Part shown: positions 1 to 10,720 of the stretch, one piece after another | Position numbering within the stretch: the first letter of the stretch is position 1 | Layout of the letters: every line of letters begins with the position of its first letter | From: Pyropia yezoensis | Taxonomy: Eukaryota > Rhodophyta > Bangiophyceae > Bangiales > Bangiaceae | Reading direction: 5' to 3' | NCBI GenBank assembly: GCA_009829735.1 | Contig: CM020619.1 | Coordinates: 29,910,063 to 29,974,062, forward strand | Length of the DNA stretch: 64,000 nt | Notes under the pieces: model-generated | Seen by the model: the letters and a program-made list of their open reading frames with translations, nothing else | Database searches by the model: none | What the model was told of the DNA's origin: nothing | Made by a program: the position numbers and the translations under genes

Positions 1-425
1 GGCGAGGAAGTCTGCGGAGTCAGCCACAGCAGTGGTGGCACAAGCAGCAGCGTCCGCGTGAGCGACTAACCGTCGCGCAGCGCCAGTCCTGCTGTGGCTT
101 TTCCGTGGCGTAGCGGCAATAATGATATAAGGAACAGAACAAGGGGCAGTGAGGAGAATTGGGGGGGGGGGGGGGGCTCACCCAGCATTTAGTTAAAAAC
201 ATATATATATATAACGGGAAAGCGCCAACTGATTAATATGTATTATCAGTCAGGAATTGGGCTGCCGGGTTGCCGGCAAGGTCAAGGCTGCTGTGGCCAA
301 AGCGTTTGGGACCGTTGTTTTGAAAGGTTCTTCGACTTGTGTGGGGTCTTAGGGAGACAGGGAGAGAGTGAGTCGTCTTGGACTTATTCACGCATGAAGG
401 TCACGTTTTTGCATATGTCTATGAT
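1..425. other. flank of foldback repeat, no gene seen
   Basis: I see no supportable gene. The stretch contains a 16-base G run at 161-176 and a short AT dinucleotide run at about 201-213. Short reading frames here have no recognisable domain. Confidence 0.5.
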
Positions 426-2263
426 TGAGGCACGTGCATCGAATCGCAGATCTGAGCTTCGAATCGCATGCGAGATTACCGCCTGTACTCCCCCCCGTCT
501 TGTCCTGTGACGCCACTGTCCAGCACACAGTGCGCCCCACGCCACGAGCGGCACACGGTTGTGCTCCCTGCAGCTTGGGCTCCATGCCCATGTGTTTTTT
601 GTGGAAAAAGATTGAAAATCGGCCACCTGCTGCCGTCATCCGTACAGTACCGAAGCATGCCCACCCGTTCGTCACTCACCCCATGATGCCAACACCACCA
701 GGCACCGAAGAGCAACACCACGCACCAAAGTAGCTTCCTCTACCCGTCCTGCTTCTAGTACGCCAAAAAACGCGGTGTGTACCTTTGCATGTTGGCCAGG
801 ATAGGGCTTGGTCAAAAAAGAAAGCAGGAAAAAACAGCTGTCTTTGAGCCCCTCCTCCCATCGCCAAGATAAGTATAGCAACCGGGCACCACCGTGGCCC
901 TAACTATACCTCTGAGTCCCTGTGAGCTTGCTGGCACATGAAAATCCCACTGCCGGTACTCAAACATGCTCCAAGGAACAGCTGTTTGCACACACTCAGA
1001 CCCTCCGTTCCCAGCGTATGGTTGCAGAAAAGAAGCGGATTTGTACAGAAAGGAACCACTCTGGCTAGCTCAGCGTCTCGCTGGAAGTCCTGAAGATGCT
1101 TTGGGACGCAGATGTTCATGTGTGGTGCGATTCATTGTCCCACAGCGCGTGCTGTTCCGTTTGTTTCATCGTGTGGCGTTGAAAGTAGCTCTTCATCTGG
1201 TCCTTGGCGTCACTGTTGCCGGTGAGAGGGCTGTTACTGGGTGCCAGTCTCTCTTCTTGTTGTTCTTTGGCAGTACGCAGGTGAGACACAGTTTAGCAGT
1301 GTCCCAGCAGGCAGCGCGTTCTACTGTATGTTCCTTTCCGGAGCACATTGGTGCACAGCGCTACTGGTCGACACGATTCCACTTCCTGGAGGGTGGAAGG
1401 GGGCATAGAGTTCCTTTGTACGCTAGCAAGCGTGTGTGAGCACAAAAAACGGCTCCTAAAGCTTTAAGTGCACGAGGAGCACATGTCTACACGTCTTGCT
1501 TTTCGGAAACGCGGTACAATGTCACTTGGACGATCCGAACATTGAAGCAGAGTACTCCACGACACCACACCTCTTCTTTTAGACGCACATACTCGCAGGG
1601 ACTTCCAGCGAGACGCTGAGCTAGCCAGAGTGGTTCCTTTCTGTACAAATCCGCTTCTTTTCTGCAACCATACGCTGGGAACGGAGGGTCTGAGTGTGTG
1701 CAAACAGCTGTTCCTTGGAGCATGTTTGAGTACCGGCAGTGGGATTTTCATGTGCCAGCAAGCTCACAGGGACTCAGAGGTATAGTTAGGGCCACGGTGG
1801 TGCCCGGTTGCTATACTTATCTTGGCGATGGGAGGAGGGGCTCAAAGACAGCTGTTTTTTCCTGCTTTCTTTTTTGACCAAGCCCTATCCTGGCCAACAT
1901 GCAAAGGTACACACCGCGTTTTTTGGCGTACTAGAAGCAGGACGGGTAGAGGAAGCTACTTTGGTGCGTGGTGTTGCTCTTCGGTGCCTGGTGGTGTTGG
2001 CATCATGGGGTGAGTGACGAACGGGTGGGCATGCTTTGGTACTGTACGGATGACGGCAGCAGGTGGCCGATTTTCAATCTTTTTCCACAAAAAACACATG
2101 GGCATGGAGCCCAAGCTGCAGGGAGCACAACCGTGTGCCGCTCGTGGCGTGGGGCGCACTGTGTGCTGGACAGTGGCGTCACAGGACAAGACGGGGGGGA
2201 GTACAGGCGGTAATCTCGCATGCGATTCGAAGCTCAGATCTGCGATTCGATGCACGTGCCTCA
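426..2263. repeat. long foldback (inverted repeat) element
   Basis: Two arms of about 665 bp, 426-1090 and 1599-2263, are near-perfect reverse complements around a 508-bp spacer (1091-1598). The one difference I found is G at 652 against the base pairing with 2037. The outer ends begin TGAGGCACGTGCATC and end with its complement. Identical short frames appear on opposite strands in the two arms, as expected of an inverted duplication, and look non-coding. I found no transposase and no clear target duplication at the ends. It could be a foldback-type mobile element or a recent inverted duplication. A diverged arm copy near 62.8-63.1 kb favours a dispersed repeat. Confidence 0.9.
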
Positions 2264-2632
2264 TACCAGCTGCGCTGCAGAAAGCGAACCGAAGAGAGCG
2301 TCCACAGGTCGATATCTAATTAGGGTGTCGGAAAGTGAAGCGTCGGTCTGTAGACACTTCGAATACAACAGCGTGCACTTCCTTCTGTAGAGCTCTCTCC
2401 GCTCACACACGGGGGTGAGCGGACACTGTTTCTTATCTTTCTCATCTCATAGCCGCGGCGCACTTGGTACGACCGTGGCCAGACTTCCAGCGTGAAGCTG
2501 CAAGCGTGCCGCCGTGGAATTCTACATCCCGTCTGCCTTACTACACGAGATAGGCGTTCGTGGGCCTGCTACCACACCGACCACAGCACCTGCCCCAGGG
2601 AGACGGCCAACCAAACGGGCAAGTGCGTGTTT
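2264..2632. other. 3' flank, small hairpin
   Basis: No gene. A short hairpin (CCGCTCAC paired with GTGAGCGG, about 2399-2423) lies beyond the stop codon of the minus-strand gene that ends at 2633. It could be a transcript-end structure, but nothing else supports that. Confidence 0.4.
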
Positions 2633-4852
2633 TCAGCCCTCCCGCTTGAGGTTATCACCGGCTGCCTCGACCACGACCGTCTCTTCAGCCGGCGCCCGGA
2701 CCCACCCCCACCAGGGTATGAGGCGAAGGCGCACACCGCAAGCGACCGCAACCAGCAAGTACAAACCGAGCAGCCCAGCGGCGAGGCCAACCAGGAGGCG
2801 CGGCCTGTAGCCCACCGGCGCCAACACCATTAGCGTCTCGGTGTGGTACAGGACGGCACCATCAAAGCCGCTGCGGCGGGTTGCCCGAAGTGCACCCACG
2901 TCTTCGTGCATGGCGGCCACCCGCCACGAGCCGCCGGCTCGCTCTGCCAGCGCCATCACTCCGATACCCGTCAAAGAGACGAGGCCGGTCAGAAACATCA
3001 GCACCGCGGCCTGCCTGTCGCGGCGAAGGCCCCGGTCACGGCGGGGGGCCAGCGCGAGCGCCAGCAGCGCGGCGAGTTCGGGAAAAACCACAATCACAGA
3101 GAGGATTACCTCGTTGTTGGAGGCGGGCGCCAGGGGTAGCTCCTTCCGGAAATGGCGACGGTCGTAGCTGTCAATGTCCCGGGTGGCCCGATTTAAGCTC
3201 TGGTCGGCCGCGATCCGCAGCGCCTTGGCCCAGTGGCGTGCCTCAGTGGTTGCGTTGAGGTCGTGGCCGCCGCTGTCGCTGGTGTGCGCAGGGGAGGGCG
3301 GCGGGACGCAGGAGCCCACGCCCATCATCGAGGAGGGAGGGTCGGGCGCCGCGGTCTGGCGATGCAGGTAGTCCTTCCCGTACATCCCCGTCGGCGCAAC
3401 CTCCCCCGCGTCCCACCCGCCTGGCCGGAGCTGCTGCTCTGGGGGCCGGCCGACGTCAGCGCCGCGGCTCCCACTCGCAACGGCCACGCCTGGGGCACAC
3501 AGAGGCAGCCCGTGGCCGCCGCCGTCGGCGCTCCCCCCCGCTCGACCGGGGGGCGGCGGCTCCACTGCCCACTGTATCAGCAGGTGCAGCCGCTGGTCGT
3601 CTTCGAGGAGGTCGCCGCGTCCCCCCTCGTCTCCGGGCCGCACACCCGCACACGCCCGCGCGTCCGTCACGAAGGACGACGGCCAGTGGGTGCACAGCAG
3701 AGCCGCAAGGGAGGCCATCCACGCAGCTGACCGGGCGGGGGCCGCCGGCGACCGGTCGCCGAGGTGCCAATTGGCGGACCGCGACAGTGGCGGCGGCGGC
3801 TCCCACCCGAGGCGGAGGGACAGCCGTGCGGCGGGTGCCCGCGGGTCGTCGACGGCCAGCCACCGCGCGTCGGCCATGACGGCGCGGCCGAGGGAGAGAT
3901 GGATCGCCTCGTCCAGGCGCACCAACCGGGTGGTGCGTGTGGGGGGGGCGCCGGCCGGTCCCCCGGGGGTGGTGACGGTCAGCCATGGGGCGGGCCCACC
4001 CTCCCCCCCCGCCGGCGGCCACGCATGAACCCCCCTCACCGTGTCCACCGCCCCGGGAATGGCACACGCAGTGTCCGCCTCCCCACACCGCCCTGCCACG
4101 GTGCGGGAGACGACAAGGACGTCAAACGCGTTGCCGCGCACCCGCCGCACGTGGCCGCCCAGGCTGTTGAGCTGTAGGCTGAGCAGCCGCGCCACCGTCG
4201 CGCCATACGCAAGGCCCGACGAGTCGCCGCCGTCGACAGCAGGCAGCGGCCACCCGTCCGACAAGCTGTCCTCCACAAACGGCGTGCCGTCTTGGGTCCG
4301 GACCATATCCGCCACCATCGGCCCCGCCTCACCGTGCATTCGCACGGCGCTGTCGCCACCGCTGCTGCCGCCGCCATTGCCGGGTTGGCCGCTGTCGCCG
4401 TCGCCGCCGACACTAGCGCGGCCGCTGCCGCTGCTGCCATTGCTGCAGCCGCCGCCGCGGCCGCCTCCGCGGCCGCCCCCACCCACGGGTGGCGCACACT
4501 CGCCCGGTGGCACGTACAGTGGGGCTCCCGGAGCACCCAGCGGTGTCTCCCACGCAATGGCGCGGCCCGCTTCCCCACCCACGCTTTCGTCAGCATCTGC
4601 CGTGCCATCACAGGTCAGGGTGCACTGCAAGGCGGTGAGGGTGTGGAGGTGGCCAAGGCCCGCTCCAGAGGGGGGAGACGGGAAGGGGATGACCACCCCG
4701 AGGCCTCCACCGCCACGCCGACGGGCGGGGGCGGCCGATACGGCCGCAGCGGTGAACAGGGCGATGGCACCAGCCGCGGCGGCGAGGGAACGTAACGCAA
4801 AGTCGTGGCCAAGGCGGACGCGCCACCGGTGGAGAGGATTGTAGGATGCCAT
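2633..4852 (-). CDS. large membrane protein, unknown function
   Basis: A 739-residue frame without interruption. I place the start at 4850-4852 (MASYNPLHRWR) because the in-frame upstream extension reads through a G run as poly-proline. An N-terminal hydrophobic stretch at about residues 22-40 (signal peptide or anchor) is followed by about 500 mostly hydrophilic residues with scattered cysteines. Three strong hydrophobic segments lie in the last 160 residues, near SVIVVFPELAALLALALA, LMFLTGLVSLTGIGVMALA and LLVGLAAGLLGLYLLVAVA. The layout suggests a large lumenal or extracellular domain anchored by C-terminal membrane spans. I do not recognise a family; it may be lineage-specific. Gly/Ala/Pro-rich patches match neighbouring genes. 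Confidence 0.75.
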   Translation of the reverse strand: MASYNPLHRWRVRLGHDFALRSLAAAAGAIALFTAAAVSAAPARRRGGGGLGVVIPFPSPPSGAGLGHLHTLTALQCTLTCDGTADADESVGGEAGRAIAWETPLGAPGAPLYVPPGECAPPVGGGGRGGGRGGGCSNGSSGSGRASVGGDGDSGQPGNGGGSSGGDSAVRMHGEAGPMVADMVRTQDGTPFVEDSLSDGWPLPAVDGGDSSGLAYGATVARLLSLQLNSLGGHVRRVRGNAFDVLVVSRTVAGRCGEADTACAIPGAVDTVRGVHAWPPAGGEGGPAPWLTVTTPGGPAGAPPTRTTRLVRLDEAIHLSLGRAVMADARWLAVDDPRAPAARLSLRLGWEPPPPLSRSANWHLGDRSPAAPARSAAWMASLAALLCTHWPSSFVTDARACAGVRPGDEGGRGDLLEDDQRLHLLIQWAVEPPPPGRAGGSADGGGHGLPLCAPGVAVASGSRGADVGRPPEQQLRPGGWDAGEVAPTGMYGKDYLHRQTAAPDPPSSMMGVGSCVPPPSPAHTSDSGGHDLNATTEARHWAKALRIAADQSLNRATRDIDSYDRRHFRKELPLAPASNNEVILSVIVVFPELAALLALALAPRRDRGLRRDRQAAVLMFLTGLVSLTGIGVMALAERAGGSWRVAAMHEDVGALRATRRSGFDGAVLYHTETLMVLAPVGYRPRLLVGLAAGLLGLYLLVAVACGVRLRLIPWWGWVRAPAEETVVVEAAGDNLKREG

Positions 4853-6364
4853 ATGCAGCGAGAGGGGCAGTGGCCAAGCCAAACGAAATGGGGGGGGGGG
4901 GGGGGGTGGCCACGAGGAGGAGACATGTAAGCGGGCGTCCCCCACTTGAGAGGACTAGCGGTCGACGTGGAGAGCGCCGCCGTCCCTCCTGGTTGATCCA
5001 AAGTATCGCAAGCCGCCATGTCCCTGCAGAAGGAACACACACGCGCGGTCTTCACCCAACGAACGCGGAGCAGGTGCGAGAAGGGCCACACGCACATCCC
5101 AGGGTGCACTCGGTTCTGGGGAGGGTCTCTCCGCCACAGTCAAACGTCTTGAACTGAAGTTCCAGCCTTACTGCCGTGGTGATGTCGAGCCTCGGACGGC
5201 GTACAGTACAGTCCTGAGGAGCGCTGTCGGGCGACGTATGCATGTGTGCCTAGAGTGTACACACATCCGCACGATGTGAAGCCGGGGCGCTCCTCTTGTA
5301 CATCCAAATGGAAGCATGCTGCCACGCACGATGGCCATGGTTCTACTAGCAACACCTCTGATCCGCTTCAGCTGACGCTGGCACATACAGATCCGCTATG
5401 TACAGTACAAAACGCGGTCGGAAGAACGATCCCTCCGACGGCGGACAACCCTCCGACGGAGATGGGTAAGGACCCAGGGGATCCCCGGCCTGAATCCCAG
5501 CGGTGCGGCGGCGAGTGCTGGCCGCAGACGACTCGCGCCGCGCTTACGAGTTTTGGCACGCATCCACGCTCAGCAATGACAAGGTTGCTGGATTTCCAGC
5601 GCACATCTCAAAAGGAGTGTTGGCCCTTCAGCAACCTACAGTATGTACCTATGATACGTATGAATTGATGACCAGTAGACTGGTTCCCAGCCAATGAGAG
5701 AACCGAGTCTCAAAGTCGAATGGCATCCATCGGTTCCCACGGCGAGGAGTGAACCAGGGGTTGTCAAGCGTATCTGGCTCAAGCGTATGCGCGCGTATTG
5801 TTCAAGCGTAGTGACGGTACTCGTGCCGTTTTCGCTCAGCATCCCGAATACCCACTTGCTTCATGAGCGTGCATCCACCATACGCTTGCATGGAAGTCCA
5901 CGATTATTGGCGGCCAGTACTCATGGGATCTTTTCTCGGCACGTGATACTCGGAGTTCGAAAACTCAAGGGTAGCGCGACCCTGTCGACTCGGATTCTGA
6001 TGAATTTTCGCTCCTCGAACCGATCCCTTCCAGGCGCACCCGCCACAACAGCCCTGGATGCGTCGCCGAGGTCCCGTGGGCCCTCGGAGCGGTCCCAAGG
6101 GTGGGGCGGATGAGGGGCTGACAAACTTCGTTGCAGCCTGCTGATGCGATGGAAGGTCAGGCGGTGCTCTCGGGCAAGCCGAAGCCGATGACATCCACTC
6201 TTGCCAGCGCCCGTGCACCACCTGGCTCTGGAATGTCCCCAGAAGTCGTGACAATAGACAGGCCCAGCGCGGGATCCCGTGCTCCCTTCGCTTGTCAAGC
6301 AAAGTGCGGTACATTTTCGTGAACTGACATTGTTTTCATGCTCTGGATACTCTTGCAGTACTCA
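4853..6364. other. intergenic, no gene seen
   Basis: Upstream region of the minus-strand membrane protein gene, including a G run at about 4891-4906. GC content falls to the right. GTACAGTAC-like strings occur near 5202 and 5400, and the octamer CTCCGACGG is repeated near 5440, but no element could be delimited and no reading frame looks real. Confidence 0.4.
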
Positions 6365-6674
6365 ATGAGTGTGGCGGACGACGATAGAAACCTCATTATT
6401 CTTGAGTCGGTCGAACGGTGATAGCGGGCTTTGAAGATTAAGCAAGTTCTACAGTCACCCCATAGTCGGCCTGTACGGGCCCTGGGAGGGCGATTTCTAA
6501 AGTCATCGCAATGTTAAATATTTTTTTCTCCTCCTTAAGTCTGCGGCATCAGGTTGGATCAGATCGATTCCAACGGCATTGGAGAGATCTCGTTCTGCTC
6601 GTCACGACGGTGTGTCTAACTCAAAAAGTGAAAAGCCATATAAAATGAGGTTTCTATCGTCGTCCGCCACTCAT
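6365..6674. mobile_element. MITE-like element with ~31-bp TIRs
   Basis: The segments 6365-6397 and 6644-6674 are inverted repeats matching over about 31 bp apart from a 2-base indel. They share ATGAGT followed by GGCGGACGACGATAGAAACC. The 250-bp interior is richer in A+T than its surroundings, has no coding potential and is internally unrelated to the TIRs. I could not find a clear target-site duplication, so the exact outer limits are uncertain by a few bases. The structure fits a miniature inverted-repeat transposable element. Confidence 0.75.
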
Positions 6675-7818
6675 ACTGTTTGCCGAAATATACTACTGGC
6701 TAGTACGCTTGTGAATACTCATGACTCCGGTCACAGGCGTCACTACGCTTGCCGAGAAGTCGGCTGGCTGATAGTAGATAATCGTGCCCCAGCCACGAAC
6801 CCCAATACCATACGCTGGACCAATAGTGGTATGCTTGACAACCCCGGGTGTGAATCTCATTCGCCGCGCTGTCAAGCTCTCCTTCCGCCTCGGGCGGGCC
6901 TCAGGATGGACGGGTTTCTGCCTCTGGTGACGGTTGGTCCCAGCTCGTGCCATCCAGTTGATGGCTATGCGTCACATCATGGATCCTGGTCATATGAGGA
7001 TGCACCACGGATCCGGGTCAGATGCTGGCACGTCACAGCAACGACGCTCACCCCAGTTGGGCGCGTCAGGGAGAGTTCAGGGGACGTGGAGGGTGGCGGC
7101 AGCGAGCCCCGGGGAAAGCGCATGCAAAGGGAAGGTGGCCGTCGGATCGGGCTGTGGTGGGCGCCGCACGCGCACGCGCCAATTCATTGGCTCCTCCTAC
7201 GACACATTCATCGACGATATGGGCATGCGCGCGCGAGACGCTCCGTGGGCTCTGTCGCTGATGACGCGGTGTCGGTTCGGGTGTGGTGCCGGTGCGGGCG
7301 CGGTGTCGGTGCAGGCGCGCACGCTCCCAGCCACCTGTGGGTACCCCATGACAGGTTTGGAAGGGAGCGACGCAGTGGGCCCCACGCTCCACCTCAACCC
7401 TGTCACAGAATGCATGGTGAGCCGTGGCGCCCAAAAGGGCATTGACACGGATGGGCTGGCACCCCAGCGATGCGCGCACCCGCCGCACGCCGCGGGGCTT
7501 TGCCACGCCGCGCACACTCGACGAGAACGGGGAAGGAAGCGCGGAGAGCCCGTCTGCTTGCTGGGGTGGCCATTTCCAGCGTCGTGGCCGCACGACGGTT
7601 CCTCCCCTCTCCCCACCCCCGGGTGGCGCCGCGCCTCTTGTTGCGGGCGAGCACCTCTGTGGTGGCACCTCTGTTGTGCACCCGCGGGGTGGAGGCCTCT
7701 TGGCACACCGCCGGCCTAAAGTTTAGGCGCCTCATCGTGCCCTCGTCGCAGGCCTTGCCCCAACCACCCGCCCGTCGGCGCTCTGGGTTCGAACGCGAGC
7801 CCCACAAGAGGGCACGGC
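6675..7818. other. intergenic / promoter side of knottin-like gene
   Basis: No gene I can support. GC-rich reading frames on both strands lack domains. A GGTTCGAAC string near 7785 resembles a tRNA B box but has no matching acceptor stem. Confidence 0.4.
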
Positions 7819-7826
7819 TATAAAAG
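7819..7826 (+). promoter_or_regulatory. TATA box of small secreted protein gene
   Basis: TATAAAAG lies 184 bases upstream of the ATG at 8010 in otherwise very GC-rich DNA, which makes a chance match less likely. The leader between them is C-rich. Confidence 0.6.
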
Positions 7827-8009
7827 CTGTGGTGGAGGCGTCGGCACGGTGGCCAGAGACGGAGCACACAACCAGACATCCCCCCGAACCCCCGCCACAC
7901 ATCCCTCCCCCCGCCACACACCCCTCCCGCAGCCGCTCAAGCCCAACTCGGGTTCGTACGCTCTCTGCAGCTGCCTTTGCTCCCCTTTTTCCACAGTTGC
8001 TTGCCCCTG

Positions 8010-8312
8010 ATGGCGCCTCGTCGGCGTTCACCGGTGCTGCTCTCCCTGCTTCCCGCCATCGCGCTCGTCGGAGCGGCTGCTCTGTGGGGCGCCCCCGCGG
8101 CGGCTGCGCCGCCGCCGGGGGCCGTGGCACCGTCGCCACCGACGGCGGCGGTCGGCGGCGGCGGTATCGCCGCGGCGGCGGTGGTACGCAAGCAGCCCCC
8201 GCCCTCGTGCTTGCAGAGGGGTGAGAAGTATTGCGACCCTGCGCGCGGTTACTACTGCTGTGTTGGCCTTCGGTGCGTGTGGTCCAAGGGTCGGCCGTCA
8301 CAATGCAAGTGA
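8010..8312 (+). CDS. secreted knottin-like cysteine-rich peptide
   Basis: A 100-residue protein. I chose the ATG at 8010 because it opens with a textbook secretion signal: basic MAPRRR, then hydrophobic VLLSLLPAIALVGAAALW, then an Ala-rich region. An in-frame upstream ATG at 7977 would add 11 residues. After an Ala/Pro/Gly linker, the last 35 residues hold six cysteines spaced C-x7-C-x7-CC-x4-C-x9-C. That is the C-C-CC-C-C arrangement of inhibitor cystine knot (knottin) peptides. Such folds serve as protease inhibitors, antimicrobial peptides or channel ligands; which applies here cannot be told. A TATA box at 7819 supports expression. The fold is inferred from spacing alone. Confidence 0.75.
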   Translation: MAPRRRSPVLLSLLPAIALVGAAALWGAPAAAAPPPGAVAPSPPTAAVGGGGIAAAAVVRKQPPPSCLQRGEKYCDPARGYYCCVGLRCVWSKGRPSQCK

Positions 8313-10720
8313 CGGGCATCACCGAGGCCACCGGCTCCGCCGGGGCCGTCGACCCGGGGGCGCATTGACAGGACGTCGTGGGCAATTGCGTGAGCTTGAC
8401 CCCACGGGCGTGCCACGTCGCCGTGTTTTACCGGGCCGGGATAGCCCTGCGGTGCGAGGCCTGCTGCTCCAGCTGACCGTTGTGTGGGAGCGGGGGCTGC
8501 CGCGAGGGGGGAGAGGGGCGGGATGGAAGGGTTAGTAAACAGAGGCGGCATGTTTGCGCCGCACCACCCCGCGACTGGACCGCCGCGCTTCTCCTCTCGG
8601 CTCTCTGTGACGTATATGACATGAATCAAAACCTTAGTGAAAGCCACATCTGGCGGTAGCCGATGGTGGTGCACGTCGGTGGCACTGGCGGGAGGCACAC
8701 CCCCCGCTCCCGTCCATGGACTTTCTCCCAGCGGATGCACGAAGGGCGCAACTATGTCGGCCCACCTGTCCTTCCCAGCCACCCGCCCCTTGCACGGCAC
8801 GCTCCACGCCACCCACGCAGACGCCAACAAAAAGGTTTTTAGAAGGGATGCTCTGCGGTGGCCTTAACGTTCATTCAAGGCTCTATCGCCAGCAGCGTGT
8901 CCGTGGGGCGTATCAGCGCAGCGTTGCTCGAATGCACATGAGAGATTCTCGTCAGCTAAACATACATCAGAAGATTCACCGTGACCTTAATTATCATCTA
9001 CCTAGACTGATAGATAGATATCTACGTAGATAGGCTCTTCTGTGGTACAATTCATTATAAATTTCGCATCGAAATATTAAAGAGACGGAAAGAATGAAAA
9101 TTCCACCACGAGCGGTCGGTTACCGGTGCGGGGGCCGCGGTTTGCCTATGACGATACGGTTTAATCTTGGGCTGCGCTAAAACGATAAAAGAGAAGAGTC
9201 AGAGAAAAAATGGGCATTCGCCGAGGGCGGGTGCCGTCAAGAAAAATGAGGACGTGCAAGCAAGGCCTACACCAGGGACCCTCGCGGGATGGCGGGTGGG
9301 AAGCGAAAAACGACGGACGTGCCAGCCTGGACGGCCGGTTCAGGCGCGGCCGCGCGCCGCCTTATATGTCGATGGATGTTCCCCCCGGCCGTCGACCGCC
9401 CTTTCGATCACGGATCGGAGTGACGGTGGCATCGCCCTCCCCCCGCCCCGCCTCCGCCCCTCGCCCACCTCATTCCGCCGCAGACTCCGCGCAAGTCCTC
9501 CCCACGGCTGGGGTCGGTGGCGCAGGGGATACTGCTTCGGGTGGGGGGGGGGGGGGGGGGGGAGGGGGGGGAGCGGCGGCGCGTCCCCCAGAAGAGTTAC
9601 CGTCAAAGTGAGGGCATACGGAGGGGTTTGTGTGGCGCTTGCGCGGACTGGCTGTGGCAATGGCTGGGGGGGGGGTGGCGAAGGGATGGTCGACAGTGGC
9701 GGCGGTGGGCGCGGCTATGGCGGCGGAAAGGCTGGCAGCGGTAGTAGCACTCGTGCCGACGGGGGAAACAAGGAGTTATTTACCCATCTACTCCTCCACA
9801 CGTGTTGCAGGGAACGAGCTATAGCGCTTGCAAAAGCCTGTGATGTCCGAGCTACAAGGCGGGGGTAAAAGCGCCTCCCACAGGTACTCCGGACGAAGCT
9901 ATGACGGGCCCCAAGTCGATTATCGCTCCGGGTTATCAATGTTCAAAACTTCTTAGGCAAGGAAGGCCATCCCCACTCTATCGGGCGGCCTCACGAGACG
10001 CATGACGCTTGCCCTGGCAGTGAAAAGGCACGGGTGCTGCTTGAAGAGCACAGGGGCTGCCCGCTCACAATTGCCTCGAAGTCGATTGAAATGGACTCCC
10101 CGGTCCAGTCGGTGGTCGGTGCTACGGCCCTGCTCGGCGCACGAGAGCAAGCTGTGAGAGGCACACTGTGCAAGCCATGGTCAAGCTGCCCACCGCTTTA
10201 GTGTAATAATCAACGAATACACTGCTGTGGCCCGTTGTAGCTGCCAAGGACTCTGTTCCAAGGTGCTTTAAGAATGGGAGCGAGAGAAGCGGGATCGCAC
10301 CGCCCAGAGCACGCCCGCATCAATCACATATCTCACTGCCAAGTCAACAACACAAGACGTCACGGGCAATAAGAGATCCAAAAAGAGAGGCACAGGATAT
10401 ATGCATTGGCGTGAGCGTCGCCCCCCCCGAACGAGCGGCACCTGCTACGTAGCCGCTTGTCCTGCTGCAAGCCATCACCGGGGAGAGTCACCGCCGCCAG
10501 TGGTATCAAGGCCCCATCACCTCTGCTCCTCCACTGCCGGCACCGTTGGGAGCACCGTTGGATGCACCTCGGGCAAGAGCCAATCGCCATTCACCTTGTT
10601 CACGTACAACAAGGCCACCGTCATGACTGCATCTTCCTCCGCCCCGGCGTTCGACGGACGCACTTCTGGGATGAGATTCTGGCCAACCCCCGCCAAACTT
10701 AAAAGCATAGCGGATGCTGA
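8313..10720. other. intergenic, no gene supported
   Basis: This stretch contains a locally AT-rich patch (about 8990-9090, with GATA repeats), a compound G run near 9541-9570 and another at 9666-9675. Several frames of 60-230 codons occur on both strands but are Gly/Arg or Pro rich with no motif. The last 350 bp is probably the 3' flank of the SANT gene. Confidence 0.4.

Noticed and set aside
7785..7800. tRNA B-box-like GGTTCGAAC
   Set aside because: No matching A box, anticodon arm or acceptor stem at the right spacing.
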